IMG/VR virus record: IMGVR_UViG_3300008448_000089
Span: 1 to 58,486 of that record
Length of the DNA stretch: 58,486 nucleotides
Source: a virus
Strand: one strand, 5' to 3'
Below, piece after piece: positions 36,236 to 44,064 of the stretch. The translations under genes were made by a program, and so were the position numbers. Every line of letters starts with the position of its first letter. The stretch's first letter is position 1. The notes beneath the pieces are model-generated. The model did not search any database. It was not told the DNA's origin and saw only the letters and a list, made by a program, of their open reading frames with translations.

Positions 36236-36481
36236 TTATTTTTTTAGTTGTTTTTGCATCCATTTAGCACCTCTGAAGTAAGCATCTATTTCTGCATCAC
36301 AGCCACTACCATACATTTCTTCCATTGCTAAGATAGATTGGTTGAATAGTTCCTCATCAGTTGGTAGTTCAATGGCGGTTACATATTCATCAATATAATT
36401 GATAATATGTTTAGCATCTATCATTGATACTTCGCATTTTTCTGCTGCAATTAAAAACATTTCTTTAGTATATAGTTTCAT
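36236..36481 (-). CDS. Small helical protein
   Basis: 81 residues from ATG at 36481 (MKLYTKEMFLIAAEKCEVSM) overlapping the upstream stop by ATGA; a longer frame was rejected. AELPTDEELFNQSILAM and GAKWMQKQLKK suit the phage family with a AAxxGARWMREKL-type tail. Function unknown. Confidence 0.78.
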   Translation of the reverse strand: MKLYTKEMFLIAAEKCEVSMIDAKHIINYIDEYVTAIELPTDEELFNQSILAMEEMYGSGCDAEIDAYFRGAKWMQKQLKK

Positions 36482-36720
36482 AACTTTTCTATTTCTTCTT
36501 TTACTTTTATCCAATAGTCATGTTTAGATTCATCAGTATTATTCCTGAATATCTCATCTACTGCTATTAAGGCACATTTTTTACCTCCTTCATATCCTAT
36601 TTCACAAGTTTTATAATTTGCACCCGCATACTCTTGATATTTATAAGTCTGTATGCTCATTTTATCAAGCAACTCTTCAGCTTTTTCTTTTGGTGTCATA
36701 GCGGTCTGTTTCTTTTCCAT
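36478..36720 (-). CDS. MTPKEKA-family protein, copy 3, with MEKKQTA leader (chimera)
   Basis: 80 residues from ATG at 36720 (MEKKQTAMTPKEKAEELLDK); ATG at 36699 would give the plain MTPKEKA form. The ending KCALIAVDEIF...YWIKVKEEIEKL is typical of the family. The seven residues MEKKQTA normally start the other small family and here are fused in frame, which looks like a recombination scar. It overlaps the upstream gene by about 40 bases. Confidence 0.82.
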   Translation of the reverse strand: MEKKQTAMTPKEKAEELLDKMSIQTYKYQEYAGANYKTCEIGYEGGKKCALIAVDEIFRNNTDESKHDYWIKVKEEIEKL

Positions 36721-36940
36721 ACGTTTCGTTGTAGTATTGTTCAAATTCTTCTTTGTGGAACTTCAGTGAATGTTCTCCATTAACATAATTCTTTTTAATG
36801 TAGTCAAACATCTGCTCCTTCTCCATCTGCTTGGCTTGGTCAATTACTTGCATCCATTCACTTGCGGATAATGCTTTTTGTTTTTGGTCACTTTTAATTT
36901 GCTCTGTGAGCCAATTAACTGCGGTTTGTTTGGTTTCCAT
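36677..36940 (-). CDS. METKQTA-family small protein, copy 3
   Basis: 87 residues: METKQTAVNWLTEQIKSDQK, AKQMEKEQMFDYIKKNYVNG and QYYNETYGKETD. A short extra tail follows the conserved YYNETYGK. Homologous to 32664 and 35990. Function unknown. Confidence 0.86.
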   Translation of the reverse strand: METKQTAVNWLTEQIKSDQKQKALSASEWMQVIDQAKQMEKEQMFDYIKKNYVNGEHSLKFHKEEFEQYYNETYGKETDRYDTKRKS

Positions 36941-36978
36941 AGGTTATTTAAATGTTACGTTAATAATGTTTTTAGTCA

Positions 36979-37158
36979 CTATACTATTACCATCTTTGTA
37001 AATGGTATCACCTTTTCCAGTTCTATTGTTCTCTTTCGAAGTTCAATAATTTCGTCTTTTTCCTTTAATTCCGCTTCCTGTATTTTGACAATATTATTGA
37101 GCAAGTCGATAACTTCTTTCTGTAAGTCAAATAACTTTTGGAATTCCTCTTGTTCCAT
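36979..37158 (-). CDS. 59-residue coiled-coil protein
   Basis: ATG at 37158; MEQEEFQKLFDLQKEVIDLL followed by NNIVKIQEAELKEKDEIIEL is a heptad coiled coil. It lies between genes at 36940 and 37167 with no overlap. Likely real by position and coding-like composition. Confidence 0.62.
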   Translation of the reverse strand: MEQEEFQKLFDLQKEVIDLLNNIVKIQEAELKEKDEIIELRKRTIELEKVIPFTKMVIV

Positions 37159-37166
37159 TTAAAATC

Positions 37167-37379
37167 CTATTTTGTATGATTTTTACAATTTCCCTTATGT
37201 GTCAATACCGTTGCATTTCCCCAAGGACCATACAAGTACTCACAACTATCTATGATCACTATCTCGACATGATTACCACCTTCTAAAATATATTTTGTTT
37301 TTTGAACCGGAACATTAGGTTCACTACACGAAATGAAACAGATCAATAGTAGACTTATTGCAATAAATATTTTTTTCAT
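37167..37379 (-). CDS. Small lipoprotein, relative of 15161-15379
   Basis: 70 residues from ATG at 37379 (MKKIFIAISLLLICFISCSE); the longer frame was rejected because it overlaps a membrane gene. Lipobox FISC. The end CEYLYGPWGNATVLTHKGNCKNH matches a common Bacteroidota small protein motif. Overlaps the upstream gene by ATGA. Confidence 0.8.
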   Translation of the reverse strand: MKKIFIAISLLLICFISCSEPNVPVQKTKYILEGGNHVEIVIIDSCEYLYGPWGNATVLTHKGNCKNHTK

Positions 37380-37591
37380 ATTTCTTCTTTTTTGAATATT
37401 AATATTGCCAACGAAATAAAAATATGTAAAATCAAAGAAAAAGCTCCGGAAATAATTAAAAGCCACCAAGTTTTGTAAGGTGTACTTCCGAAGTTTGATA
37501 ATAAAAAATAAAATAGCCACGCTAAAACAATACTTCTTTTGTGTGAAAGTAAAATTTCCTTGAATAATTTGAATGTTATTTTCTTTTTCAT
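37376..37591 (-). CDS. Small two-TM membrane protein
   Basis: 71 residues with two hydrophobic helices (IVLAWLFYFLLSNF and WLLIISGAFSLILHIFISLAIL) and basic ends. Precedes the lipoprotein gene with ATGA overlap; the pair may be co-translated. Unknown function. Confidence 0.72.
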   Translation of the reverse strand: MKKKITFKLFKEILLSHKRSIVLAWLFYFLLSNFGSTPYKTWWLLIISGAFSLILHIFISLAILIFKKEEI

Positions 37592-37615
37592 GATTATAAT
37601 AATTTATTTTTTATT

Positions 37616-38296
37616 TTATATTTCTAAAATATTTCCATGAGATGTAATACCCTTATCAAATTTTCCATCCTCCACACAAGTTCCATTGGAAAATATTGTC
37701 CTGCATCCGTACACTTGTTTTGTACCAGCATTCGTAATTACTCCACAATTATGAATGTGACCGAACAAACATAATTTAGGTTGTAATTCCAACATCTTCT
37801 TCTTCATGTTTGAACAACCACACAAATCATAATTATTATTCCTATCAATTGTCAAATCCAAAATTCCTTTTGGTGGTCCGTGAGAAATTACAATATCAGT
37901 ATCGTCCGGAATTGAATCCCAAACCTTGAACATCTTTTCACGTTTCCTATTCCATGCCCAACCTACACCAAATTCAGGTGTGCATGGTGTGCCCCAAATG
38001 TTTATTCCCCCAATCTGTGTTGAAGAGTTTTCTAAATAGATAATTCCTTTAGCGTGTATTTGGCCCGGAGTTACCAACCTCTTTTCGATGCTGGTATCGT
38101 GATTTCCGGCAACAAATATTTTATATTTGATATCTAAACTAGAAAACCATTCCAAAAAATTTAATACCTCCGGTTCATTCAAATAGGGACTTGATGGATT
38201 TGAAACATCACCGGAATGAATAATCATATCAATACCATCAGGAATTTTGAGAAACCCATGTAAAGTGTGGGTATCACTGATATGCCATATTTTCAT
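37616..38296 (-). CDS. Metallophosphoesterase (calcineurin-like)
   Basis: 226 residues. Motifs in order: ISDTHTLHG (D-x-H), IHSGDVSN (GDxx), VAGNHDTSI (GNHD), VISHGPPKG and LCLFGHIHNCGVI (GHxH). This is a complete binuclear metal site of the calcineurin-like phosphoesterase fold. Substrate unknown; phage relatives act on cyclic phosphates or nucleic acid ends. It sits next to the MKGTL-family gene. It could be part of the RNA-repair set. Confidence 0.93.
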   Translation of the reverse strand: MKIWHISDTHTLHGFLKIPDGIDMIIHSGDVSNPSSPYLNEPEVLNFLEWFSSLDIKYKIFVAGNHDTSIEKRLVTPGQIHAKGIIYLENSSTQIGGINIWGTPCTPEFGVGWAWNRKREKMFKVWDSIPDDTDIVISHGPPKGILDLTIDRNNNYDLCGCSNMKKKMLELQPKLCLFGHIHNCGVITNAGTKQVYGCRTIFSNGTCVEDGKFDKGITSHGNILEI

Positions 38297-38299
38297 AAA

Positions 38300-38572
38300 T
38301 TAAAAGTTATGTACTTTTGCACATAATGTTTTTGTTGTTTCAGATTTATCATTATTCTCATCAGAAATCTCTACTAAGTCGAATTTGACTTTGGGGTTTG
38401 ACATTATCCTGCTTTCAATGTGGTCGAACACCCTATCGTATATTTTTAGCTGTTCTAGATTATCCGGATGCAAGGGTATTTCACGGTTCACAATCTCCGT
38501 TAAACCCCAACCTCCGTAATCTTCATATTGGACGAACCAAACATCGCCCCTTTTGATCATTTCTCCTTCCAT
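38300..38572 (-). CDS. MKGTL-family small protein, copy 2
   Basis: 90 residues: MEGEMIKRGDVWFVQYEDYGGWG, REIPLHPDNLEQLK and VKFDLVEI. Same frame as 34325 (opening, IPLHP, FEIV-like end), with an altered C-terminus. Function unknown. Confidence 0.8.
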   Translation of the reverse strand: MEGEMIKRGDVWFVQYEDYGGWGLTEIVNREIPLHPDNLEQLKIYDRVFDHIESRIMSNPKVKFDLVEISDENNDKSETTKTLCAKVHNF

Positions 38573-38620
38573 GATAAATTTATTTTATCTACCATTGATA
38601 AGTTATCAATAACAACTACT

Positions 38621-38863
38621 TTATTTGTTTTTTTCATTATATGATTTATTATGAATTTTTTTTTCAGTCTTAATTGATTTGTAATTTAGATAATCTATTA
38701 TGTCAAATATTATCCCGCCATTTGGTTCACAATCAAAATTTTCAAAAACCATCTGGATGCCTAATGCAACTTTAGCACTATCCTCCGGACTTATTTTTTC
38801 TAATTCTGAAGATAGTTTTCCCAAACCATTATAGGTTAATTTCTTTTTCAAAAATCTGTTCAT
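38621..38863 (-). CDS. Small hypothetical protein
   Basis: 80 residues, mostly helical (MNRFLKKKLTYNGLGKLSSE, DSAKVALGIQMVFENFDCEP) with a basic Lys/Asn tail. Followed by a 26-codon frame and preceded by a 67-base gap. Not recognised. Confidence 0.72.
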   Translation of the reverse strand: MNRFLKKKLTYNGLGKLSSELEKISPEDSAKVALGIQMVFENFDCEPNGGIIFDIIDYLNYKSIKTEKKIHNKSYNEKNK

Positions 38864-38930
38864 GAATTTTTTTTTTAATTATCAACTATTCATATGGTTT
38901 TCAAAGTGTTCGATTATTTTATTTCTCCTT

Positions 38931-39506
38931 TCATGACATATTCACTTTTTCAATTATATTATCAACTTCGTTCAGGTTAAATTCGCAATCTCTCTTATAT
39001 TTTTCCAATTTATCCAATATGTAAACCTGAGTCGCCTTATCTTTTACCATATTTTCATCTGTTGTCGGATAATCGTTATGCAGCGTCCAATTGTCCTTGT
39101 GGATGTAGAACGGTTTCTGTTTCATACCACGGTTGAACAACATCATCGTTCCACCATCACGTATTGTTGAAATTTCATCTATTGAAAATAAAATATTTCC
39201 TTTAATAACGTATTCTTTGATCCATTCTTCTTTTTGGAATTCGTAAACATCCGGAAATATTAGTTTAGCATACCTAAATGGCGTAAAATTTTTTTCATCA
39301 TACCCACTCGTTACCATTTCAAATTCAACTTTTTCACCTTCCTCTAAAGTTTTATATCTTATTTCACCATCTTTGATAAAATGTATTGAATTAGAATCAG
39401 GTGATAATTCCGTAAACATCCAATGCGTTCCGTGTCCAAAAGAATGCAGGTCGGACCACTTTACCATCCAGACACCTTCACTATTTCTTGTCAATGCTCC
39501 TTTCAT
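38931..39506 (-). CDS. MKGTL-family protein, copy 3, extended
   Basis: 191 residues. MKGALTRNSEGVWMVKWSDL opens a family domain ending VEFEMVTSGY...YAKLI, then about 95 extra residues with IKEYVIKGNILFSIDEISTIRDGG and a coiled C-terminus (LDKLEKYKRDCEFNLNEVDN). Fused form of the 81-residue family. It overlaps the next gene by 26 bases. Confidence 0.8.
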   Translation of the reverse strand: MKGALTRNSEGVWMVKWSDLHSFGHGTHWMFTELSPDSNSIHFIKDGEIRYKTLEEGEKVEFEMVTSGYDEKNFTPFRYAKLIFPDVYEFQKEEWIKEYVIKGNILFSIDEISTIRDGGTMMLFNRGMKQKPFYIHKDNWTLHNDYPTTDENMVKDKATQVYILDKLEKYKRDCEFNLNEVDNIIEKVNMS

Positions 39507-39783
39507 AACTTTCTATTGTTTTGTTGTTGTAATTAACCCCTATTTTAATATTTCCATCTTCAACTACAGTGTATATAGTAACACCCCATTGTTTGGCAAA
39601 GTCTGGATTGGTTTTTATTTTGTTGATGAATTCTTCTTTCTTTTCAAAAAATGGTGTTAAACATAATGTTAACCAACCACCCTTTGCAATCATTTCGCGT
39701 TCTTGTTTTTTTGTTTCTCTAATACAAGAATAATAATAATTCAAATACGCTTCATCCAATAATTCTTGTTGTTCTTTATTCAT
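39481..39783 (-). CDS. MNKEQ-family protein, tandem copy 1
   Basis: 100 residues: MNKEQQELLDEAYLNYYYSC, KKEEFINKIKTNPDFAKQWG and VNYNNKTIESYERSIDKK. Same family as the two upstream genes, but without the GLKIEERELSLEER block. Role unknown. Confidence 0.85.
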   Translation of the reverse strand: MNKEQQELLDEAYLNYYYSCIRETKKQEREMIAKGGWLTLCLTPFFEKKEEFINKIKTNPDFAKQWGVTIYTVVEDGNIKIGVNYNNKTIESYERSIDKK

Positions 39784-40123
39784 AACTTTCCACTGTTTCG
39801 TTGTTGTATGTTATTTTGATTAGTTTGGTTGGGATGTTGGAACCATCTAATATTTGATGGGTATATGGTGCAAAAGTTCGAGCAATACCATCTCTTTTCT
39901 TTTTATAATCTACTCTTTCTTCCAAACTCAACTCTCTTTCCTCAATCTTCAATCCCCATTTTTCAGAGAACCAATCAAGATTTTTAATTTTTTCAACAAA
40001 CATAACTTTAGTCATTGGATTTGTATCAAAAGAATATCTTTCTATTTCAGATTGGTTCTCAAATGATTTACAATAAAAATCATATACTTCATCAATAATC
40101 TGGTTATATTTTTCTTTATTCAT
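39776..40123 (-). CDS. MNKEQ-family protein, tandem copy 2
   Basis: 115 residues: MNKEKYNQIIDEVYDFYCKS, VEKIKNLDWFSEKWGLKIEE, ELSLEERVDYKKKRD and NIPTKLIKITYNNETVESYE. Near copy of the gene at 40116; the junctions of both read TTATGAATAAAGAA, so the stop and start overlap. Tandem duplication is evident. Function unknown. Confidence 0.9.
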   Translation of the reverse strand: MNKEKYNQIIDEVYDFYCKSFENQSEIERYSFDTNPMTKVMFVEKIKNLDWFSEKWGLKIEERELSLEERVDYKKKRDGIARTFAPYTHQILDGSNIPTKLIKITYNNETVESYE

Positions 40124-40463
40124 AAATTTCTATTTTTTCATCTTTGTATGTTAGTGTGATTAGTTTTGTTGGGATATTCCATTCATTCGTCAAATGCCAT
40201 TCCATTTCTTCAAAGCTCCAATATGGCCAATTCCAGTAGGTACGCCGTTTTTCTCGGGATAAGTCCATTCTTTCTTCCAAACTCAACTCTCGTTCTTCAA
40301 TCTTTAGTCCCCATTTTTCAGAGAATTCGGAATCGGTTTTACATTTATCGATGAATTCTTCTTTTGATAATATTAAACCACTAATTCCAAATGACCCTCT
40401 TTCAACACTTTTTTTAATGAAGTAATTATTATAAACCTCATCAATAATCTGTTCTTTATTCAT
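40116..40463 (-). CDS. MNKEQ-family protein, tandem copy 3
   Basis: 115 residues: MNKEQIIDEVYNNYFIKKSV, SKEEFIDKCKTDSEFSEKWG, GLKIEERELSLEERMDLSRE and NIPTKLITLTYKDEKIEIYE. Full-length member; shares the SEKWGLKIEERELSLEER block with the 39776 gene. Function unknown. Confidence 0.9.
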   Translation of the reverse strand: MNKEQIIDEVYNNYFIKKSVERGSFGISGLILSKEEFIDKCKTDSEFSEKWGLKIEERELSLEERMDLSREKRRTYWNWPYWSFEEMEWHLTNEWNIPTKLITLTYKDEKIEIYE

Positions 40464-40579
40464 AACTTTTCTACTGTAATTTTAACTTTACCTGATGACA
40501 CTAATTCAATTACCTTCATACACTCATTCCAGTTTTTACAACCGCTTAAATCAACTTTAATTATGTTTTTCTTTTTCAT
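40460..40579 (-). CDS. 39-residue protein
   Basis: ATG at 40579: MKKKNIIKVDLSGCKNWNEC then MKVIELVSSGKVKITVEKL. It overlaps the MNKEQ gene start by ATGA. Small alpha/beta protein, probably a real short gene; function unknown. Confidence 0.6.
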   Translation of the reverse strand: MKKKNIIKVDLSGCKNWNECMKVIELVSSGKVKITVEKL

Positions 40580-40613
40580 GATGTGTTTTATTTATTTTAA
40601 ATAAATTATACTT

Positions 40614-40922
40614 TTAATTTCCCCCAGTTCTTTGACGACGAATTTCGCTTTTTTTAATTTTTCGTGTTTCTTTTGTTACTGCTGGATGATACAATTCACC
40701 TCTTTTGCCCGGACGAACATATTTTGGACCATTTTTACCCTTATTCGGACGATAATTCTTTTTCTTAGAGAATTTTACCACATTCTTGGATTGATATGTA
40801 GATAACCCAGATTGCGGAGTAAAACAGGAGGTAATTAATAAAAACCCCAATAACAATAAACAAAAACATTTAATGTTATACCATAAAAAAGATTCTTCTT
40901 TTTGTTTAAATAAAATTTTCAT
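40614..40922 (-). CDS. Basic lipoprotein
   Basis: 102 residues. Hydrophobic signal (CFCLLLLGFLLITSC, lipobox ITSC) and a very basic mature part (KKKNYRPNKGKNGPKYVRPG, KIKKSEIRRQRTGGN). Possibly binds acidic polymers. Function unknown. Confidence 0.72.
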   Translation of the reverse strand: MKILFKQKEESFLWYNIKCFCLLLLGFLLITSCFTPQSGLSTYQSKNVVKFSKKKNYRPNKGKNGPKYVRPGKRGELYHPAVTKETRKIKKSEIRRQRTGGN

Positions 40923-40948
40923 GCAATTAAAATTTAATTTGATTTTCT

Positions 40949-41551
40949 TTAATTTATTACATTATCCGAACGATTTATAATTTTTTTTATAATTTTTGTT
41001 GGAGCATTTTCCGGATTTAACTTATCAATTATTTCAAAATGGTCAATTAAGGAACCTACGAATGGTTTTAATGTTCCTTTTGACATTTTTTCTTCCAGTT
41101 GTGAATTTCTGTATCCACCTTCATGTGTAGGTGTTAATATCCCCTTTTTGAAATGCTCTTCTAATTGAACGGACACCACCTCCACCACCCCCACTTCCAT
41201 CACAGGTGGTGTCAATACCCCCTTTTTGAAATGCTCTTCTATTCCGTGCAGTGGCTTGAAACTGAAATGAAAAGGTGTCAATACCTCATTTTTTAAATGC
41301 TCTTCTAGTAAATCTGAGATCATATCGTTGATTTGCATGTTGTTATATCCAAACTCTAATTCAAATAAAGACCATACCTTTGTATATTTACAATATAAAT
41401 AATTGTTTTTCCAATCCTGCTCGAATAAAACCTCTCCTTCTGAAACCATAAATATAGATTCAGGATAACGATCCCATGTCATCCATTCACACGAGTTCCA
41501 TAATTTTAAAAACTCGTATTCAGCATCAGTTCTTATTTCAGTTAACAACAT
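40949..41551 (-). CDS. Protein with EEHFKKGVLTP repeats
   Basis: 200 residues. N-terminal part YPESIFMVSEGEVLFEQDW is similar to 43368 (YPDSVFLFWGEHCYFQ). Then four imperfect repeats LEEHLKNEVLTP, IEEHFKKGVLTP, LEEHFKKGILTP and LEEKMSKGTLKP, separated by linkers. The repeats resemble a degenerate short motif in other phage proteins. Function unknown. It abuts the MazG-like gene with 1 base overlap. Confidence 0.8.
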   Translation of the reverse strand: MLLTEIRTDAEYEFLKLWNSCEWMTWDRYPESIFMVSEGEVLFEQDWKNNYLYCKYTKVWSLFELEFGYNNMQINDMISDLLEEHLKNEVLTPFHFSFKPLHGIEEHFKKGVLTPPVMEVGVVEVVSVQLEEHFKKGILTPTHEGGYRNSQLEEKMSKGTLKPFVGSLIDHFEIIDKLNPENAPTKIIKKIINRSDNVIN

Positions 41552-41859
41552 TATTGTTTTAAATGATTAACAACACCATCAGAATCAGGTTTACCCCAAT
41601 TCCTCTGATAATTTATTTTCATCTTTTCATCTATGCAATCACAAATATCTTCGTAACTCATTCCGTCAGCAGCTGCTGCACCAAATAACAATAAAAAACA
41701 ATCAGCGAACTCCAAACTCCTGTTTTCAGACCTATCCTTTAAATCAGAAATTAATTCCTCTAATTCCTGCTTTAAATGTGAGATCTTTGACAAAGAAGTC
41801 GATTTACTGAAAGTTTTTTTCTGCCATTCAGTTATTTCTATAAACTGATCTTTCCTCAT
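41551..41859 (-). CDS. MazG-like NTP pyrophosphohydrolase (DUF550 type)
   Basis: 102 residues. Helix-rich with HLKQELEELISDL and LEFADCFLLLFGAAAADG, the ExxE and ExxD metal-binding pattern of the all-alpha NTP-PPase superfamily, and a C-terminal NYQRNWGKPDSDGVVNHLK as in dATP/dGTP diphosphohydrolase-like phage proteins. It would hydrolyse nucleoside triphosphates, perhaps shaping the dNTP or (p)ppGpp pool. Confidence 0.85.
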   Translation of the reverse strand: MRKDQFIEITEWQKKTFSKSTSLSKISHLKQELEELISDLKDRSENRSLEFADCFLLLFGAAAADGMSYEDICDCIDEKMKINYQRNWGKPDSDGVVNHLKQ

Positions 41860-41865
41860 ATTGTA

Positions 41866-42183
41866 TCATAAACCATCTAATTTTGTTTTGAATTTCTTGT
41901 CCCCGAATGTTACAGATTTGAAACCTCCTCGTGGACCTCTTTCTATTTCTGTAATTGGACCATATAAGTGTATCGCCTCTTCAGCAGTTAAGTTTCTGGT
42001 TATTAAAAACCAATTTGGATAAACACATTTTAAACCACCAAATTTTGATAATGAAGAAAATCGCTCCTCTCCAATATGGCTTGTGATTCTAAATCCCCAA
42101 CTTATAGTTTCTCCACTATAAGAATCATAAATCATTGGTCCAAATGAAGATAAACAATCTTCAAATCCTTCAGGTTTGTTCAT
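41866..42183 (-). CDS. Conserved phage hypothetical protein
   Basis: 105 residues, beta-rich (YDSYSGETISWGFRITSHIG, LKCVYPNWFLITRNLTAEEA) and ending FGDKKFKTKLDGL. TRNLTxEEAIxxYGxITxxERGPRGGFKSVTFG is a known phage motif of unknown function. Seven bases from the MazG-like gene. Confidence 0.83.
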   Translation of the reverse strand: MNKPEGFEDCLSSFGPMIYDSYSGETISWGFRITSHIGEERFSSLSKFGGLKCVYPNWFLITRNLTAEEAIHLYGPITEIERGPRGGFKSVTFGDKKFKTKLDGL

Positions 42184-42194
42184 GGTTTTTTCTT

Positions 42195-42785
42195 TTATTT
42201 TATGAATATATCCGTTTCAGAAGATTTTCCTCTAGTATCAGTATAGTCGAAATTCTTCTCTAATTTTTCTCCTTTGAAATATATTTCCTCAAGAATATCT
42301 ATTTCTCCTTCCGGAGTATTTATGTAATTGTCTAGATAATCAAAATCCTCGATTTTGGGAACTTCATCTGATTCAAATTCACAACCATATATTTGACCCT
42401 TGTTACTGTCAGAGGCAAACAAAATATAATCGTGACCACAAGTTTCAGGATCAGCATCATACTCTTCCCTTTCAACTTCCTCAAATTTCTCAGAATCGTG
42501 ATTTATATCACACAATTTAAATGATAAGACTTCAACATCATTCTCATCCAAAACACTGAAATAAGTGTCGTTTTCATATAAAAACGCACAGGAAATAGTA
42601 AAATGGTTAGTATCCCATCGGAAATAATCCTCTAAGATATATTCAAGCTCATCCATCATATCATGGAAACTTTCAAAATCATTTTCTTCTTTGGAAGAAA
42701 TTATTTCGTCATACTCATCCTGAGTTAAAGAATGTGCAGAAGCCTCAAGTTCCCAACCAGATAAAATCAATTTATATTTTGCCAT
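42195..42785 (-). CDS. Acidic hypothetical protein
   Basis: 196 residues, strongly acidic throughout (YDEIISSKEENDFESFHDMM, REEYDADPETCGHDYILFAS, SDEVPKIEDFDYLDN). Beta-rich core. An acidic surface suggests DNA mimicry or protein binding. No match known. Confidence 0.75.
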   Translation of the reverse strand: MAKYKLILSGWELEASAHSLTQDEYDEIISSKEENDFESFHDMMDELEYILEDYFRWDTNHFTISCAFLYENDTYFSVLDENDVEVLSFKLCDINHDSEKFEEVEREEYDADPETCGHDYILFASDSNKGQIYGCEFESDEVPKIEDFDYLDNYINTPEGEIDILEEIYFKGEKLEKNFDYTDTRGKSSETDIFIK

Positions 42786-42816
42786 TTTTTTGTAGTTTTT
42801 TTATTTATAAATTATT

Positions 42817-43152
42817 TTAATCTTCATCTTCTTCATCATCCTCATCTTCCTCTCTGTTATTTTGCACCAAATCCTCTTCAGTCAATTCCTCAATAACAGT
42901 TTGACTGGATTCGTTGTAATATCTATTCCATTCTTCCTCCGCATACATCACCTCATCCTCTAAATTAGCAGAGTATTCTGAATTAACCGCTTTCATTTTA
43001 GAAATATTCTCTTCTACATATTTTTTCATCTCCTCTATATTCATACCTTTTAATTCTGGATGCGTATCCTCATTAACAATTACCGCATATTTTTGCGTAA
43101 AATGAGTTTCTGTTTCCGTAAAATAAACTTTTAATGAAGGTTTCTTTTCCAT
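42817..43152 (-). CDS. Acidic protein with Asp/Glu tail
   Basis: 111 residues with a beta start (PSLKVYFTETETHFTQKYAV) and an acidic C-terminus (NNREEDEDDEEDED). Tail is typical of nucleic-acid-mimic or chaperone-like proteins. Not recognised. Confidence 0.74.
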   Translation of the reverse strand: MEKKPSLKVYFTETETHFTQKYAVIVNEDTHPELKGMNIEEMKKYVEENISKMKAVNSEYSANLEDEVMYAEEEWNRYYNESSQTVIEELTEEDLVQNNREEDEDDEEDED

Positions 43153-43173
43153 GTATTTGACTTTTTGTTTGTT

Positions 43174-43350
43174 TTATTTTTTAATTTCATAAGTAGGGCC
43201 ACCACCAACATCTCTGGTCCAATGATCATCATTGTCGTCTATTTCACCATCCATAACGATTTGTAAAGCCTCTTCCTCAGATTCTGCCTCTACTGTGTAA
43301 GTAACATACTCAATTAATTGAGTTTTTCCGATAATAGTGTAAGTTTTCAT
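43174..43350 (-). CDS. 58-residue DpnD/PcfM-like protein
   Basis: ATG at 43350. YTVEAESEEEALQIVMDGEI is the helix-strand core found in DpnD/PcfM-like small proteins (YxVEAxSxEEAxxxV). The end DHWTRDVGGGPTYEIKK. It is short and lies between two real genes; function unknown. Confidence 0.68.
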   Translation of the reverse strand: MKTYTIIGKTQLIEYVTYTVEAESEEEALQIVMDGEIDDNDDHWTRDVGGGPTYEIKK

Positions 43351-43367
43351 TTTATAAAATTATTTTT

Positions 43368-43724
43368 TTATAATGGTTTAAAATTTCCTTTAGCATATTC
43401 AATTTTTAACATAGAGGAATTCAATTCCCCCCAACACATAATTTCTAACCTCTCCTTGTCTTTATTGTCTTCATAATTATTAATTATCATATCTATCGCT
43501 TCCATAACTTCATATTCACTTAAATCATTGTTTTTTACCATTTCGTCAAAATCAAAATGAGAAAGCCAAAAAATCTTCTTTTCGTTATCAATCTGAAAAT
43601 AACAATGCTCACCCCAAAATAGAAAAACACTATCTGGGTAATATTCATTTGCCATCTTCTTGCATCCAGATAATAATTCTTTAAATGCAAACTCAAATGG
43701 ACAACCCATCTCTTCAAGAATCAT
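43368..43724 (-). CDS. Hypothetical protein related to 40949
   Basis: 118 residues. YYPDSVFLFWGEHCYFQIDNEKK aligns with YPESIFMVSEGEVLFEQDW in 40949, and both end in a helical region and a short LK.. motif (LKIEYAKGNFKPL). A second frame (43535-43717) is a shadow. Function unknown. Confidence 0.8.
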   Translation of the reverse strand: MILEEMGCPFEFAFKELLSGCKKMANEYYPDSVFLFWGEHCYFQIDNEKKIFWLSHFDFDEMVKNNDLSEYEVMEAIDMIINNYEDNKDKERLEIMCWGELNSSMLKIEYAKGNFKPL

Positions 43725-43734
43725 ATCGTTATTT

Positions 43735-44040
43735 TTAATCTAATTTTTCCGTCCCAATAAGAAAACTCCTGATTTTCATGTTCATCGTGTCACCATCTAC
43801 CGTATCAATATATAAAACATAATCGTCCTTTATATCTATTACCTTGTAATACCTGATATAAGGTTTCTCAAAAGGATTATCCTCATTATAAGAATATTTG
43901 TACAGATCATCTATCTTTAAATCGTTTCGTTCTTTGACTGGCTTAAATATGAAAAACCATGATCCGATTATAAAAATACATGAAAATACCATTAAGAATA
44001 TTTTCGCATTCAAACTAAGATTATTATTATTTTTTTCCAT
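43735..44040 (-). CDS. Membrane-anchored protein, paralog of 6782
   Basis: 101 residues, one N-terminal TM helix (IFLMVFSCIFIIGSWFFIFK) and a soluble C-terminal domain with YYKVIDIKDDYVLYIDTVDGDTMNMKIRSFLIGTEKL, similar to the gene at 6782. The two copies are 37 kb apart. Function unknown. Confidence 0.82.
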   Translation of the reverse strand: MEKNNNNLSLNAKIFLMVFSCIFIIGSWFFIFKPVKERNDLKIDDLYKYSYNEDNPFEKPYIRYYKVIDIKDDYVLYIDTVDGDTMNMKIRSFLIGTEKLD

Positions 44041-44064
44041 TTTTTAAAAATTTAATTTTTTTTG

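Noticed and set aside
38576-38638. 26-codon ORF between 38572 and 38638
   Set aside because: Too short and with no support beyond an overlap with its neighbours; left out of the gene list.
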